From Methylomonas koyamae (GTDB taxonomy: Bacteria > Pseudomonadota > Gammaproteobacteria > Methylococcales > Methylomonadaceae): a DNA stretch of 64,000 bases. The stretch is from the NCBI RefSeq assembly GCF_001644025.1, contig NZ_LUUK01000177.1, positions 1-64,000 on the forward strand, in the 5' to 3' direction. Positions 44,939 to 52,416 of this stretch are shown piece by piece (position 1 is the stretch's first letter; the number at the start of each line of letters is the position of its first letter). A program made the translations under genes and the position numbers. The notes under the pieces are model-generated. The model worked only from the letters and a program-made list of their open reading frames with translations. It had not been told where the DNA came from and did no database searches.

Positions 44939-45855
44939 TGAGAATAATTTGGATGATTTTCGGCTGGCTGACGAGCGTGTGTGTCTGGGCGGCAACGCCG
45001 TTGTCGGTTAGCGAAGTTGCTCCAGGGGTTTACGTACACTTGTCCGCGCACCATTGGCCGGATCGAGCCAACCATGGCGAGATCGCCAATATCGGGTTTA
45101 TCGTCGGCGACAAATGCGTGGCGGTGATCGATAGCGGTGGTAGCCCTCGGCAGGGAATTGCCCTGCGCGACGCGGTCAAACAACTTACCGATAAACCGAT
45201 TTGCTATGTGATCAACACCCATGTGCATCCCGATCACATCTACGGCAACCTTGCCTTCAAGGACGAACCGGGCGTGCGTTTCGTCGGTCATCACAAACTG
45301 GCGCGGGCCATGGCGACCCGCGGCGAGCATTACCTGAGTCGGGCTGAAGAGGTGCTGGACATCCACGTCAATCAAGACAATATCATACCCCCGGACTTGC
45401 AGGTCAAGGATACGATGACCTTGAACCTCGGGAATCGTGACCTTGTGCTGACAGCTCATCCAACGGCGCACACCGATAACGATCTTAGCGTGTACGATAA
45501 AAACACAGGCACTATGTGGCTAGCCGATTTGTTGTTTTTGGAGCATATTCCAGTCATTGATGGCAGTATCAGGGGCTGGCTAGCCGAATTGGAAAGATTG
45601 GAGCATCGTCGCTATCGCTTGGTGATTCCAGGACATGGTCGCCTGGTTAACGATTGGCCTGCGGCCATGCAGCCGGAAAAACGGTATTTGGCCGAACTGT
45701 CCGACGAGCTAAGAGCGATGATCAAGCAGGGCAAAACATTGGAGCAGGCGGTGTCTTCGGCTGGATTGGCCGCAAAAAGCCGTTGGCAATTGTTCGAACA
45801 GTTCCATCGCAAAAACGTTACCATCGCTTTCGCCGAGCTGGAATGGGAAGACTGA
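44935..45855 (+). CDS. Exported metallo-beta-lactamase-fold hydrolase, quinoprotein-relay type
   Basis: 306 residues with a signal peptide (MRIIWMIFGWLTSVCVWA). The zinc-binding motif is in INTHVHPDHIYGN, with a further His in TAHPTAHTDNDLS and in PGHG. The fit is best with the 'quinoprotein relay system zinc metallohydrolase' families described beside SoxYZ-like carriers. Its substrate is unknown. The SoxYZ-like gene follows after 25 bp; the start overlaps the def stop codon. Confidence 0.8.
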   Translation: MMRIIWMIFGWLTSVCVWAATPLSVSEVAPGVYVHLSAHHWPDRANHGEIANIGFIVGDKCVAVIDSGGSPRQGIALRDAVKQLTDKPICYVINTHVHPDHIYGNLAFKDEPGVRFVGHHKLARAMATRGEHYLSRAEEVLDIHVNQDNIIPPDLQVKDTMTLNLGNRDLVLTAHPTAHTDNDLSVYDKNTGTMWLADLLFLEHIPVIDGSIRGWLAELERLEHRRYRLVIPGHGRLVNDWPAAMQPEKRYLAELSDELRAMIKQGKTLEQAVSSAGLAAKSRWQLFEQFHRKNVTIAFAELEWED

Positions 45856-45880
45856 TTGATTACCTGGGGAGATTTAAACC

Positions 45881-46714
45881 ATGCATTATGTATCTCGATT
45901 GGCGGCCGCGTCGATTCTGTTGATTTCGTCGGTTAGCGTCCACGCGGAAGGCGACGACCTGACTTGGAATACGGTGTTGAAAGACCAGTTTTTCGCGGGC
46001 AAGAGCATTGAAGAAAGCTCGGACGTTATCGAGCTGGAAGCGCCGTATCGTGCCGAGGATCCGGCGATCGTGCCGTTGAAAGTCACGAGTAAGATTCCTC
46101 AGGCCAAAGACAAGTTCGTCAAAAAAATTTGGTTGTTCGTCGATAAGAACCCGTTTCCATTTGTTGGCGAATTCGAGTTCTTCCCGGAGAGCGGTAAAGC
46201 CGATTTGGCGATGCGGGTCAGGGTCAATACCTATAGCAACATTCGCGCGGTTGCACAAACCAGCGACGGCAAGTTCACGATGACTAAAAAGTTCGTCAAG
46301 GCCAGCGGTGGCTGTTCGGCACCCATTGGAGCCGATTTGGACGAAGCGCTTAAGCGGATCGGCAAGGTTAAATTCCGTTTGGACGGAGGCGTGCAAACCG
46401 GGCAACCGACCTTGGCTCAACTAATGATCAGTCATCCGAATCTGACCGGCATGCAGATGGATCAGGTGACTCGCTTCATCCGCAAATCGCAGTTTGTCGA
46501 CCAATTGAAGGTCAGTTTCAATGACAAGCCGGTGCTGAACGCTAAGATCGACATTGCAATTAGCGCGGACCCGAATTTTCGTTTTTATTTCGTCCCCGAT
46601 AAACCGGGCGAATTGAAAGCGGAGTTTTCCGATATTTCTTGTGAGTCGCCGACCAGTCGAAACGTCTGTAGCAAAGGGACCAACTATGTCCAAAGCTATC
46701 AGGTAAGTCCTTGA
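45881..46714 (+). CDS. SoxYZ-like carrier, quinoprotein-associated type
   Basis: 277 residues with a signal peptide (MHYVSRLAAASILLISSVSV). An N-terminal SoxY-like domain ends in ASGGCSAP; Cys145 stands where SoxY carries sulfur intermediates on its GGC loop. The C-terminal half (residues about 150-277) is SoxZ-like. Such fused SoxYZ carriers sit next to the MBL-fold hydrolase in methylotrophs and are proposed to serve quinoprotein dehydrogenases. No sox genes are present here. The next gene overlaps its stop codon. Confidence 0.82.
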   Translation: MHYVSRLAAASILLISSVSVHAEGDDLTWNTVLKDQFFAGKSIEESSDVIELEAPYRAEDPAIVPLKVTSKIPQAKDKFVKKIWLFVDKNPFPFVGEFEFFPESGKADLAMRVRVNTYSNIRAVAQTSDGKFTMTKKFVKASGGCSAPIGADLDEALKRIGKVKFRLDGGVQTGQPTLAQLMISHPNLTGMQMDQVTRFIRKSQFVDQLKVSFNDKPVLNAKIDIAISADPNFRFYFVPDKPGELKAEFSDISCESPTSRNVCSKGTNYVQSYQVSP

Positions 46715-47055
46715 GTCCGCTGATTCGCGCGTTTGTGTTGGTTGGAGTGTCGTCGATAGGCCTTGTTGTGTCCGTTGATGCGCTGGCGATGCGTTGTGGG
46801 CATAAATTGGTCCGAATTGGTGACCACAAAGCCGATGTTTTGGCGAAGTGCGGTGAGCCGGATGGTGTGGAAGAGCGCACTGCCGTGCGCGGTACACGGT
46901 TTCGCCATCCTTACGGTGCATTGGAAATCGATCAATTCGAAGAAGTCGTTATTGAGGAATGGACCTACAATTTCGGGCGTAGGAAGTTTCAGCAACTTCT
47001 GGAGTTCGAAAACGGCGAATTAAAAAATATCCAAGATCTCGGGTATGGGTATTGA
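46711..47055 (+). CDS. DUF2845 family protein
   Basis: 114 residues, TTG start overlapping the SoxYZ stop codon. A signal segment (SPLIRAFVLVGVSSIGLVVS, ending VDALA) precedes a short domain with MRCGHKLVRIGDHKADVLAK, KCGEPD and EEWTYNFGRRKFQQLLEF, the DUF2845 pattern. The periplasmic role is unknown. Coupling to the SoxYZ-like gene suggests shared purpose. Confidence 0.8.
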   Translation: MSPLIRAFVLVGVSSIGLVVSVDALAMRCGHKLVRIGDHKADVLAKCGEPDGVEERTAVRGTRFRHPYGALEIDQFEEVVIEEWTYNFGRRKFQQLLEFENGELKNIQDLGYGY

Positions 47056-47636
47056 GCGAGATACGATTCCGACTTCAACGGCCGCAGGCTAGTCTACGAA
47101 TTCGGGGTGGCAGAATATGTACGACGCATTTCCGCCTGCTTGGTTGGGGTAGCTTACTCGTGCTCGGATGCGAGCCACGTCTGTTTAGAAGAGAAGACTG
47201 TCCGAGAGCCTTGCTTCTTTGAGCGAGCCGCTAAACGACGCGAACCAAAGCTCTGCTTATTTTTGGTAAAAATCTGCCGCATTTTTTCGGCAGGTTGTGG
47301 ATCGTGTCGTTTGTGGCCGCCATCTTGCCGGACGTTGAGCCAGGCATAGTAATCACTGGTGTTCCCTGCTCACTTCACTGAGCGCGGTCCCGGAGATGTC
47401 TTCTGTTGTGCTTGAATAAATCCGTGCATTACTCGGCTTCTTTCCCAAAGAAGACGGCGGCCTCTTTTTATATCTCGCGCGCCATGCGCAGTTCTGATAG
47501 CGTTTAAACAGACTCTAAGCTGCATTGACGTCAAGCTGGGGTGTAATAAGGCTTTCCTTTTTTTAAAAAGAGACTATAATTGTCGATTCGAGTATGTTGC
47601 AGTAACAAAGCACAATTGGACATGTAGGGAGATAGT
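47056..47636. other. Long untranslated stretch upstream of csrA
   Basis: About 580 bp with no convincing gene. A perfect -10 box TATAAT lies at 47575-47580; its -35 is weak. GGGAG stands 6-10 bases before the csrA start. A 6-bp hairpin (CTGCCG...CGGCAG, near 47270-47300) is seen, but no T-run. A small RNA cannot be excluded. Confidence 0.4.
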
Positions 47637-47828
47637 ATGCTTATCTTGACCCGTAGAGTGGGAGAGACCTTGATGATTGGTGACGATGTGACTGTTACAG
47701 TTCTCGGGGTGAAAGGCAATCAGGTTCGTATCGGCGTTAATGCCCCTAAGGACGTTTCGGTTCACAGGGAAGAAATCTACGAGAGGATCAAGAAAGAGCA
47801 ATCCGAAGCGAGTAACGCGGAGAGTTGA
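47637..47828 (+). CDS. csrA: Carbon storage regulator CsrA
   Basis: 63 residues, [20 protein letters not shown] at the start and [14 protein letters not shown] near the end, both universal in CsrA/RsmA. It binds GGA motifs in mRNAs and controls translation. The tRNA-Ser gene begins 10 bp after its stop codon, a frequent gammaproteobacterial neighbourhood. Confidence 0.97.
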   Translation: MLILTRRVGETLMIGDDVTVTVLGVKGNQVRIGVNAPKDVSVHREEIYERIKKEQSEASNAES

Positions 47829-47838
47829 TAGAGTTTTA

Positions 47839-47929
47839 GGAGAGATGGCCGAGAGGCCGAAGGCGCTCCCCTGCTAAGGGAGTATGGGCCAAAAGCCCAT
47901 CGAGGGTTCGAATCCCTCTCTCTCCGCCA
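47839..47929 (+). tRNA. tRNA-Ser (GCT)
   Basis: 91 nt. The acceptor stem GGAGAGA pairs with TCTCTCC, the T loop is GGTTCGAATCC, and a long variable arm (type II) is present. Anticodon GCT lies in CCCTGCTAAGG. CCA is encoded. Confidence 0.95.
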
Positions 47930-47989
47930 CTAAAATAAAAATAAGTTGTAATTTATTTTAAAATCATTGATAATAAGCGGCTCAAATAA

Positions 47990-48066
47990 GCGCCCGTAGC
48001 TCAGCTGGATAGAGTACACGGCTACGAACCGTGCGGTCGGGAGTTCGAATCTCTCCGGGCGCGCCA
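47990..48066 (+). tRNA. tRNA-Arg (ACG)
   Basis: 77 nt. Acceptor GCGCCCG pairs with CGGGCGC; the T loop is AGTTCGAATCT; anticodon ACG is in GGCTACGAACC. CCA is encoded. Confidence 0.95.
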
Positions 48067-48092
48067 TTTGAGTATTGGTATTACCGAATTAA

Positions 48093-48168
48093 TCCCCTGT
48101 AGCTCAGTCGGTAGAGCGGGTGACTGTTAATCACTAGGTCGGCGGTTCGAGCCCGTCCGGGGGAGCCA
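48093..48168 (+). tRNA. tRNA-Asn (GTT)
   Basis: 76 nt. Acceptor TCCCCTG pairs with a G-rich 3' strand ending GGGGGA-GCCA; the T loop is GGTTCGAGCCC; anticodon GTT is in GACTGTTAATC. It borders the regulator island. Confidence 0.95.
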
Positions 48169-48178
48169 AATAAATCAA

Positions 48179-48210
48179 GGGCTTAGATAGAAATATCTAA
48201 GCCCTTTTTT
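48179..48210 (+). terminator. Terminator after the tRNA cluster
   Basis: GGGCTTAGATA, loop GAAA, TATCTAAGCCC, then six T. A short tandem TGGTCACTTT follows at about 48219-48239, like sequences seen near integration junctions. Confidence 0.9.
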
Positions 48211-48331
48211 ATTGCGTGGTCACTTTTATGGTCACTTTGTTTTTCACTCAAAACCGAAAAAAAATTTCGTGCTTGATCGAAAAACATACGGCACCCAACG
48301 ACAACCAAGGATTGAATGCATCTCTAAAGCA

Positions 48332-48556
48332 TCAAAGTGTTCCGACATCTTCTTTCTTTACCCTCCTTTCATAAAATTCTTTAATTTGGCTTGCAAGCCA
48401 CATTTGTGGATTTCGAATTACTGGAGGTGGAACATCGCCAGCCTTCCTCATTCGCCAAAATTGGGTCCGAGTCACACCTAATTTTTCAACCATGTCGTTA
48501 ATTTTCAGGAATTCCTTTTCTTTTGCCGTCGAATTTTGCTCGGATTCAATATTCAC
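48332..48556 (-). CDS. AlpA-type transcriptional regulator
   Basis: 74 residues, GTG start. A helix-turn-helix of the AlpA/excisionase type is in FLKINDMVEKLGVTRTQFWR and MRKAGDVPPPV, followed by the AlpA-like WLASQIKEFYERR. AlpA regulators control integrase genes of prophages and islands. It is the last gene of the five-gene operon; it would regulate genes not seen here. Low GC compared with the neighbours. Confidence 0.8.
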   Translation of the reverse strand: MNIESEQNSTAKEKEFLKINDMVEKLGVTRTQFWRMRKAGDVPPPVIRNPQMWLASQIKEFYERRVKKEDVGTL

Positions 48557-48568
48557 TGGATACCCTGA

Positions 48569-49036
48569 TTACAAAGAGTTGTTACATACGCCACAGCGTT
48601 CAACCAGATCTTCTCTTGCGTTCAACAGTACCCAGGCACGACAATGTGGACATGTTGAGACCTGCACTTTTTTATCCTTGATGTCCTCAGACACAACCCA
48701 TGCCGCTGAAAAATCGAGGTTTCCGAATGGGTAGGAATGTTTATAGGCGTCAAATGCGGTTATCACTGTTTGAATTTGATCATCGACCAACTTACTTGCA
48801 GCCGCCCGATAGCAAACCGCAAACAGCGTAACGTCTTTATATTTGCGCCTACTTCCAGTCAACCCGCGTGTTGAAAACTTGATTGAACCTCGGCTGGGCG
48901 AACGTCCATGCAATTGTCGATAGGTTTGTCTTAATGGCTTGATGGGAATGCCGGTCACTTGATGCACGATTTTCACCTTGGCATGGCGTTTCAGCAGTTC
49001 AATGGCTAACGTTTGCTGTTGATATTTTTTCAGCAT
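48569..49036 (-). CDS. FlhC-like transcriptional activator, second copy
   Basis: 155 residues. It resembles FlhC: TLAIELLKRHAKVKIVHQ, then LRQTYRQLHGRSPSRG at the site of the FlhC Lys-Tyr block, a helical region and a C-terminal zinc site CPHC...CGVC (Cys pairs spaced as in FlhC). FlhC forms a heterohexamer with FlhD and binds DNA. It lies 11 bp after the STAS-FlhD gene, its probable partner. More divergent than the first FlhC-like copy. Confidence 0.72.
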   Translation of the reverse strand: MLKKYQQQTLAIELLKRHAKVKIVHQVTGIPIKPLRQTYRQLHGRSPSRGSIKFSTRGLTGSRRKYKDVTLFAVCYRAAASKLVDDQIQTVITAFDAYKHSYPFGNLDFSAAWVVSEDIKDKKVQVSTCPHCRAWVLLNAREDLVERCGVCNNSL

Positions 49037-49047
49037 AGACCACCCTC

Positions 49048-49641
49048 TCAGCAGATTGAGCCGGTTAAACCAAGCATGGCTTCCACTATCGGCGGCTGTT
49101 CTTTATTGATGTTCATCAGGAACTGACTGGAAAACCGTGGAGTAAAGCAAAGCCAATTGGAGCGAGCGATAAACTGAATGTCCTCCAAAGACAAATGACC
49201 GAGTGCTGTTCGCATGGCGTCATCCGTAATTCCCAGCACCAATTCCGTCAATACTGGATTTTCCCGCGCGATTTCCCTGGCCTTGATCAGCCAGGTTTGG
49301 TTCATATCGAAAACCTCTTCGTCGCACCCTTGGTGATTGACCTCTGAAAGTTTGTCGAAATAGTCGTCCAAGTTTTTAAAAGCAGACTGCATCAGCTTTT
49401 CATTGGCGTCATTCAAATTAATGACCATGAGTTTCGATTTCAAAAAATCGGCGCCAAACTCAGTAATCAGAGGAAAAAATAATTCCCGACAGAATCCCTG
49501 GGTAATTGTGCGGACGCCCTTAAAATCAATGGTCAATATTTGATGATTGGCAAAGCACTCGCGTGCGAGACGAGCCAGGTTTTTGCCATGTAAGGGCTGA
49601 GGTATTTGGGAATCAGTGGCTGTAATGACAGTAATATGCAT
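49048..49641 (-). CDS. Fusion of a STAS-like DUF4325 domain and an FlhD-like domain
   Basis: 197 residues from the ATG at 49641 (AAGGAG 8 bases before). Residues about 1-100 fit DUF4325: ILTIDFKGVRTITQGFCREL and LKSKLMVINLNDANEKLM. Residues about 120-185 are FlhD-like: TWLIKAREIARENPVLTELV, LGITDDAMRTALGHLSLED and ARSNWLCF, aligning with the FlhD core of E. coli. DUF4325 normally acts as a STAS-like partner of kinases. This combination is unusual. It is followed 11 bp later by an FlhC-like gene. Confidence 0.75.
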   Translation of the reverse strand: MHITVITATDSQIPQPLHGKNLARLARECFANHQILTIDFKGVRTITQGFCRELFFPLITEFGADFLKSKLMVINLNDANEKLMQSAFKNLDDYFDKLSEVNHQGCDEEVFDMNQTWLIKAREIARENPVLTELVLGITDDAMRTALGHLSLEDIQFIARSNWLCFTPRFSSQFLMNINKEQPPIVEAMLGLTGSIC

Positions 49642-49693
49642 GCGACTTCTCCTTAGTAGCGAATGGATGGTCTCGAGGCGGCAATGGATGTGT

Positions 49694-50287
49694 TCAAATT
49701 GGTTTTTTTGACTTTGCAGAAACCCAGCGTCGTCTTCCTGAACGATCGGTCCAAACATTGCATATTGGGCATTGGCTGAAGGTTGCGTCAGGGTGAATCA
49801 TGCTGAGGTGGCGCGCGCTGCAATATGCGCAAACAGTGAATATCAAATCGCCGGCCAAGAGCATGCTCATTAAAGACCACGCTCTGTTTATGTCTAACGT
49901 GAACTGTTGTGCTGCAGGAGATATTCCTTTTGGCTCGGTTAATATTTTCGATGCGATGTTTTTGTAAATGCTATAGGCGTCAACCAAGGCCTGAGCTGAA
50001 GAATGCTGAATTGATAATCGCCGCCGAATATCATCGAGAATGCCTAAAAATAGCGACGCGTGAATATTGCGATTGGTTGACTGAATGACCCATTGATGAT
50101 CATGAGGAAGCATGCCTTGTTTGGGCGGGTATCCTTTTACTGATTTATACAAGTCGATACTCTGTTGGCGTGACAACCGACAAAGTTGACTCACGATGGG
50201 AGGACGAGCGCCAAGCTGAATCAATTGTTCGGCTAAAACCAGGTAATTGGCGAAATCTGATGCTTTTTTAAATGGCACTGTCTTCAT
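49694..50287 (-). CDS. FlhC-like transcriptional activator, first copy
   Basis: 197 residues from the ATG at 50287. It follows E. coli FlhC closely in layout: LAEQLIQLGARPPIVSQL, LSRQQSIDLYKSVKGYPPKQ, GMLPHDHQWVIQSTNRNIHASLF, ALVDAYSIYKNI, LDINRAWSLM, and the zinc pairs in VCAYC and QCPIC. Flagellar genes are absent, so a role as activator of other genes is likely, as with SetC in SXT/R391. Overlaps the FlhD-like gene by 20 bp. Confidence 0.85.
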   Translation of the reverse strand: MKTVPFKKASDFANYLVLAEQLIQLGARPPIVSQLCRLSRQQSIDLYKSVKGYPPKQGMLPHDHQWVIQSTNRNIHASLFLGILDDIRRRLSIQHSSAQALVDAYSIYKNIASKILTEPKGISPAAQQFTLDINRAWSLMSMLLAGDLIFTVCAYCSARHLSMIHPDATFSQCPICNVWTDRSGRRRWVSAKSKKPI

Positions 50288-50561
50288 TTGTCCATCTCGG
50301 AATACAAGGTTGAAATAATTCCACGTAGGTGCCCATGGCAAGGCCACTTGGAACGAAGACCGGCAACAATTGAATGACTGCTCGGCTACTTTCAGCTTGT
50401 TCCCGAAGATGCTCCAAAGTCATTTCTGCGAGTTTTTCTATGCGGTCTTTATCCAAGCCAAATCGCCATGCTGTTTCTGCCGGGTTGCTGCGGGCGCATT
50501 CCCGGGCTAGCATGAGATATTCGAAATTTAATCGGGCAAGATCTTCATCCAGTGTTGACAT
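50268..50561 (-). CDS. FlhD-like transcriptional activator
   Basis: 97 residues. The FlhD core is clear: LNFEYLMLARECARSNPAET, then AWRFGLDKDRIEKLAEMTLEHL. It matches FlhD's SYLLLAQRLI and FRLGI blocks. It is the first gene of the operon and overlaps the FlhC-like gene by 20 bp, as partner proteins often do. A perfect inverted repeat lies about 75 bp upstream. Confidence 0.8.
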   Translation of the reverse strand: MSTLDEDLARLNFEYLMLARECARSNPAETAWRFGLDKDRIEKLAEMTLEHLREQAESSRAVIQLLPVFVPSGLAMGTYVELFQPCIPRWTNEDSAI

Positions 50562-50634
50562 AGACGCCTCTTAGTTGATTAACGGCTGTTGTCGATATGC
50601 TAGGCAGGTAATGCTCAAATGTCCCGGTCGCAAA

Positions 50635-50653
50635 GTGACCCGTTTTGGGTCAC
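50635..50653. promoter_or_regulatory. Inverted repeat upstream of the FlhDC-like operon
   Basis: GTGACCC-GTTTT-GGGTCAC, a perfect 7-bp inverted repeat with a 5-base spacer, 74 bp before the FlhD-like start codon. It has the size of an operator for a dimeric regulator. No T-run follows, so it is not a terminator. Confidence 0.65.
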
Positions 50654-50981
50654 AAAGCTCCGGAGCTCCCGACTGATATGGTCTGGTATTGTTCAAATCA
50701 ATTGGCTTCTTCAACAGCCGATTCTTTTTTCGATATGTGGACTGCCAAGTTGATAACGCTAGGCTTTTTGCATGTCTTGCAGAATTGATGATCCCGAAAT
50801 TCTTCTAACTTCTTTCTGCTTATCAGAGGCTTTGCCCACGGTAAATGGAGCCGTAATTGGAGTTGGGTCTAATTAAGTACGTTTCAAAATCATTTTTCTT
50901 CGCTCATATCGCTTTGGTTATTGGGGGCATTGTTATGAATCGGCTGTTTGCTAACCATACCGTTACTGTCGGTGGCCTAGT

Positions 50982-51194
50982 TTGGGGGTGGTGCGAGGGA
51001 TTCAGTACTTGATTGACTGGGTGGATAACGAGCCAATCGATGAAAAATGCCACCGCATATCGCGCGCGTTAGCCAAAGAGTCGTTAAATAAGGCGGATTT
51101 CGAAGAATCGAAGCGACGGTTCACGGAGGATGAAATCGTCGCTGCTGGTGGACGCTCCATCGGAAGTTCTGATTCAAAAAAATGGATCGACTGA
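50982..51194 (+). CDS. Small hypothetical protein or gene remnant
   Basis: 70 residues from a TTG start, IQYLIDWVDNEPIDEKCHRI and ALAKESLNKADFEESKRRF. The charged, helical composition looks like real coding sequence. An ATG-initiated frame just upstream (MNRLFANHTVTVGGLVWGW) ends in a stop near its start, so a frameshifted gene is possible. I recognise no family. The rest of 50575-51375 holds no supported gene. Confidence 0.35.
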   Translation: MGVVRGIQYLIDWVDNEPIDEKCHRISRALAKESLNKADFEESKRRFTEDEIVAAGGRSIGSSDSKKWID

Positions 51195-51375
51195 GCCGGG
51201 GTATTGAAAAAATATTGCGAAACCCGCGAGCCGAAAATCTTAGAATTTGCCCGTAAACGAGGACTTTTCCACAATCAAAACCGGAGCGTAAATGCGGATT
51301 CCAGTGATCGTGAACACGATAAAGAACAGAACGATACATTTCATTTGCCCTATGACTAGCTGCGGCATATAATCG

Positions 51376-51485
51376 CCACTGGTTTTAAGGTTCCCGCTTT
51401 TCGCGGGTGAAACTGGAAGTCGGTTAAATGCCGACGCTGCCCCCGCAACGGTAGGTGATTCGTCACGAGCCCGGAGACAGGCCTA
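51376..51485 (+). ncRNA. Cobalamin riboswitch
   Basis: The B12-binding RNA pattern is complete: GGTTTTAAGG with TTCCCGC...GCGGG, GGAAGTCGGTTAAATGCCGA, the B12 box GCTGCCCCCGCAACGGTA, then GAGCCCGGAGACAGGCC. It lies 100 bp before cbtB and would shut down expression when adenosylcobalamin is abundant. Confidence 0.93.
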
Positions 51486-51587
51486 AAACTGTAGTCAACA
51501 GTATTGCGGAGGGCGATCTGTCAAATCGGTTTTTTAGGTTTGTCTTTCCCTCTGTTATTCCGTCCACCTTATTCGGAACAGACAACC

Positions 51588-51764
51588 ATGAAAACACTCG
51601 CCGCATCCCCCGTCATTTCCTCCGCAAAAATTCTGCCCGGCTTGGGTGCCATCGTTTTGGGCTTGACCATCGTTTTAGGTCTGGGTTTTTTGCAGGATGC
51701 CAATAACTACCTACATAACGCCGCCCACGACGGACGCCACAGCGCAGCCTTTCCATGCCATTAA
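51588..51764 (+). CDS. cbtB: Cobalt transporter subunit CbtB
   Basis: 58 residues with one membrane segment (AIVLGLTIVLGLGFL) and the typical ending YLHNAAHDGRHSAAFPCH, whose His and Cys residues are the CbtB fingerprint. With CbtA it is predicted to import cobalt. First gene after the riboswitch; cbtA begins 2 bp after its stop codon. Confidence 0.92.
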   Translation: MKTLAASPVISSAKILPGLGAIVLGLTIVLGLGFLQDANNYLHNAAHDGRHSAAFPCH

Positions 51765-51765
51765 C

Positions 51766-52416
51766 ATGGCGGATTTTCGTAAGCTGGTCGCCATCTCGTT
51801 ACTGGCGGGGATATTGGCTGGCCTGTTACTCAGCGTACTGCAACACTATCAAACCCTGCCGTTGATTTTGGCCGCCGAACAGTTCGAAACGCCCTCGGCT
51901 GAGCATGTGCATGACTGGCAGCCCATGGATGGATGGCAACGTAACGGCTTTACCTGGCTGTTCAATGGTTTGACTGGCTTCGGCTTTGCCTTGTTGATTA
52001 GTGCGTCGATGTACTGGCGGGATCAACGCGGTTATCTGTCTGGACTCGGCTGGGGTTTAGCCGGTTATCTGGTGTTTTTTGTCGCGCCGTCGCTGGGATT
52101 GCCGCCGGAGTTGCCCGGCACCGACAGCGCCGAATTGCATAGTCGCCAAGCGTGGTGGCTGTTTACTGCGGCATCTACAGCCATAGGTTTGTTCGGGCTG
52201 ATGTTGACCAAACAACGCGGGCTGCAAATCGGCGGCGTTAGCTTGCTGGCTTTACCGCATTTGATCGGCGCGCCGCACCCGGAAGTCGCCCACGCCTTGG
52301 TCCCCGAAGCATTACAACAGCATTTTGTGCTACTGACATCCATCAATAACGCCTTATTCTGGCTGGTCTTGGGTGCCCTATCGGGCCGATTGCTGCGCAA
52401 AGTGACATTTCAATGA
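51766..52416 (+). CDS. cbtA: Cobalt transporter subunit CbtA
   Basis: 216 residues with several membrane segments (LVAISLLAGILAGLLLSVLQ at the start) and the CbtA motifs FNGLTGFGFALLIS, LGWGLAGYLVFFVAPSLGLP and PELPGTDSAEL. It lies between cbtB and cobB and overlaps cobB by 4 bp. Predicted B12-regulated cobalt uptake. Confidence 0.92.
   Translation: MADFRKLVAISLLAGILAGLLLSVLQHYQTLPLILAAEQFETPSAEHVHDWQPMDGWQRNGFTWLFNGLTGFGFALLISASMYWRDQRGYLSGLGWGLAGYLVFFVAPSLGLPPELPGTDSAELHSRQAWWLFTAASTAIGLFGLMLTKQRGLQIGGVSLLALPHLIGAPHPEVAHALVPEALQQHFVLLTSINNALFWLVLGALSGRLLRKVTFQ

Noticed and set aside
47107..47349. 80-codon frame upstream of csrA
   Set aside because: Cys and Arg-rich sequence without domain or ribosome binding site.
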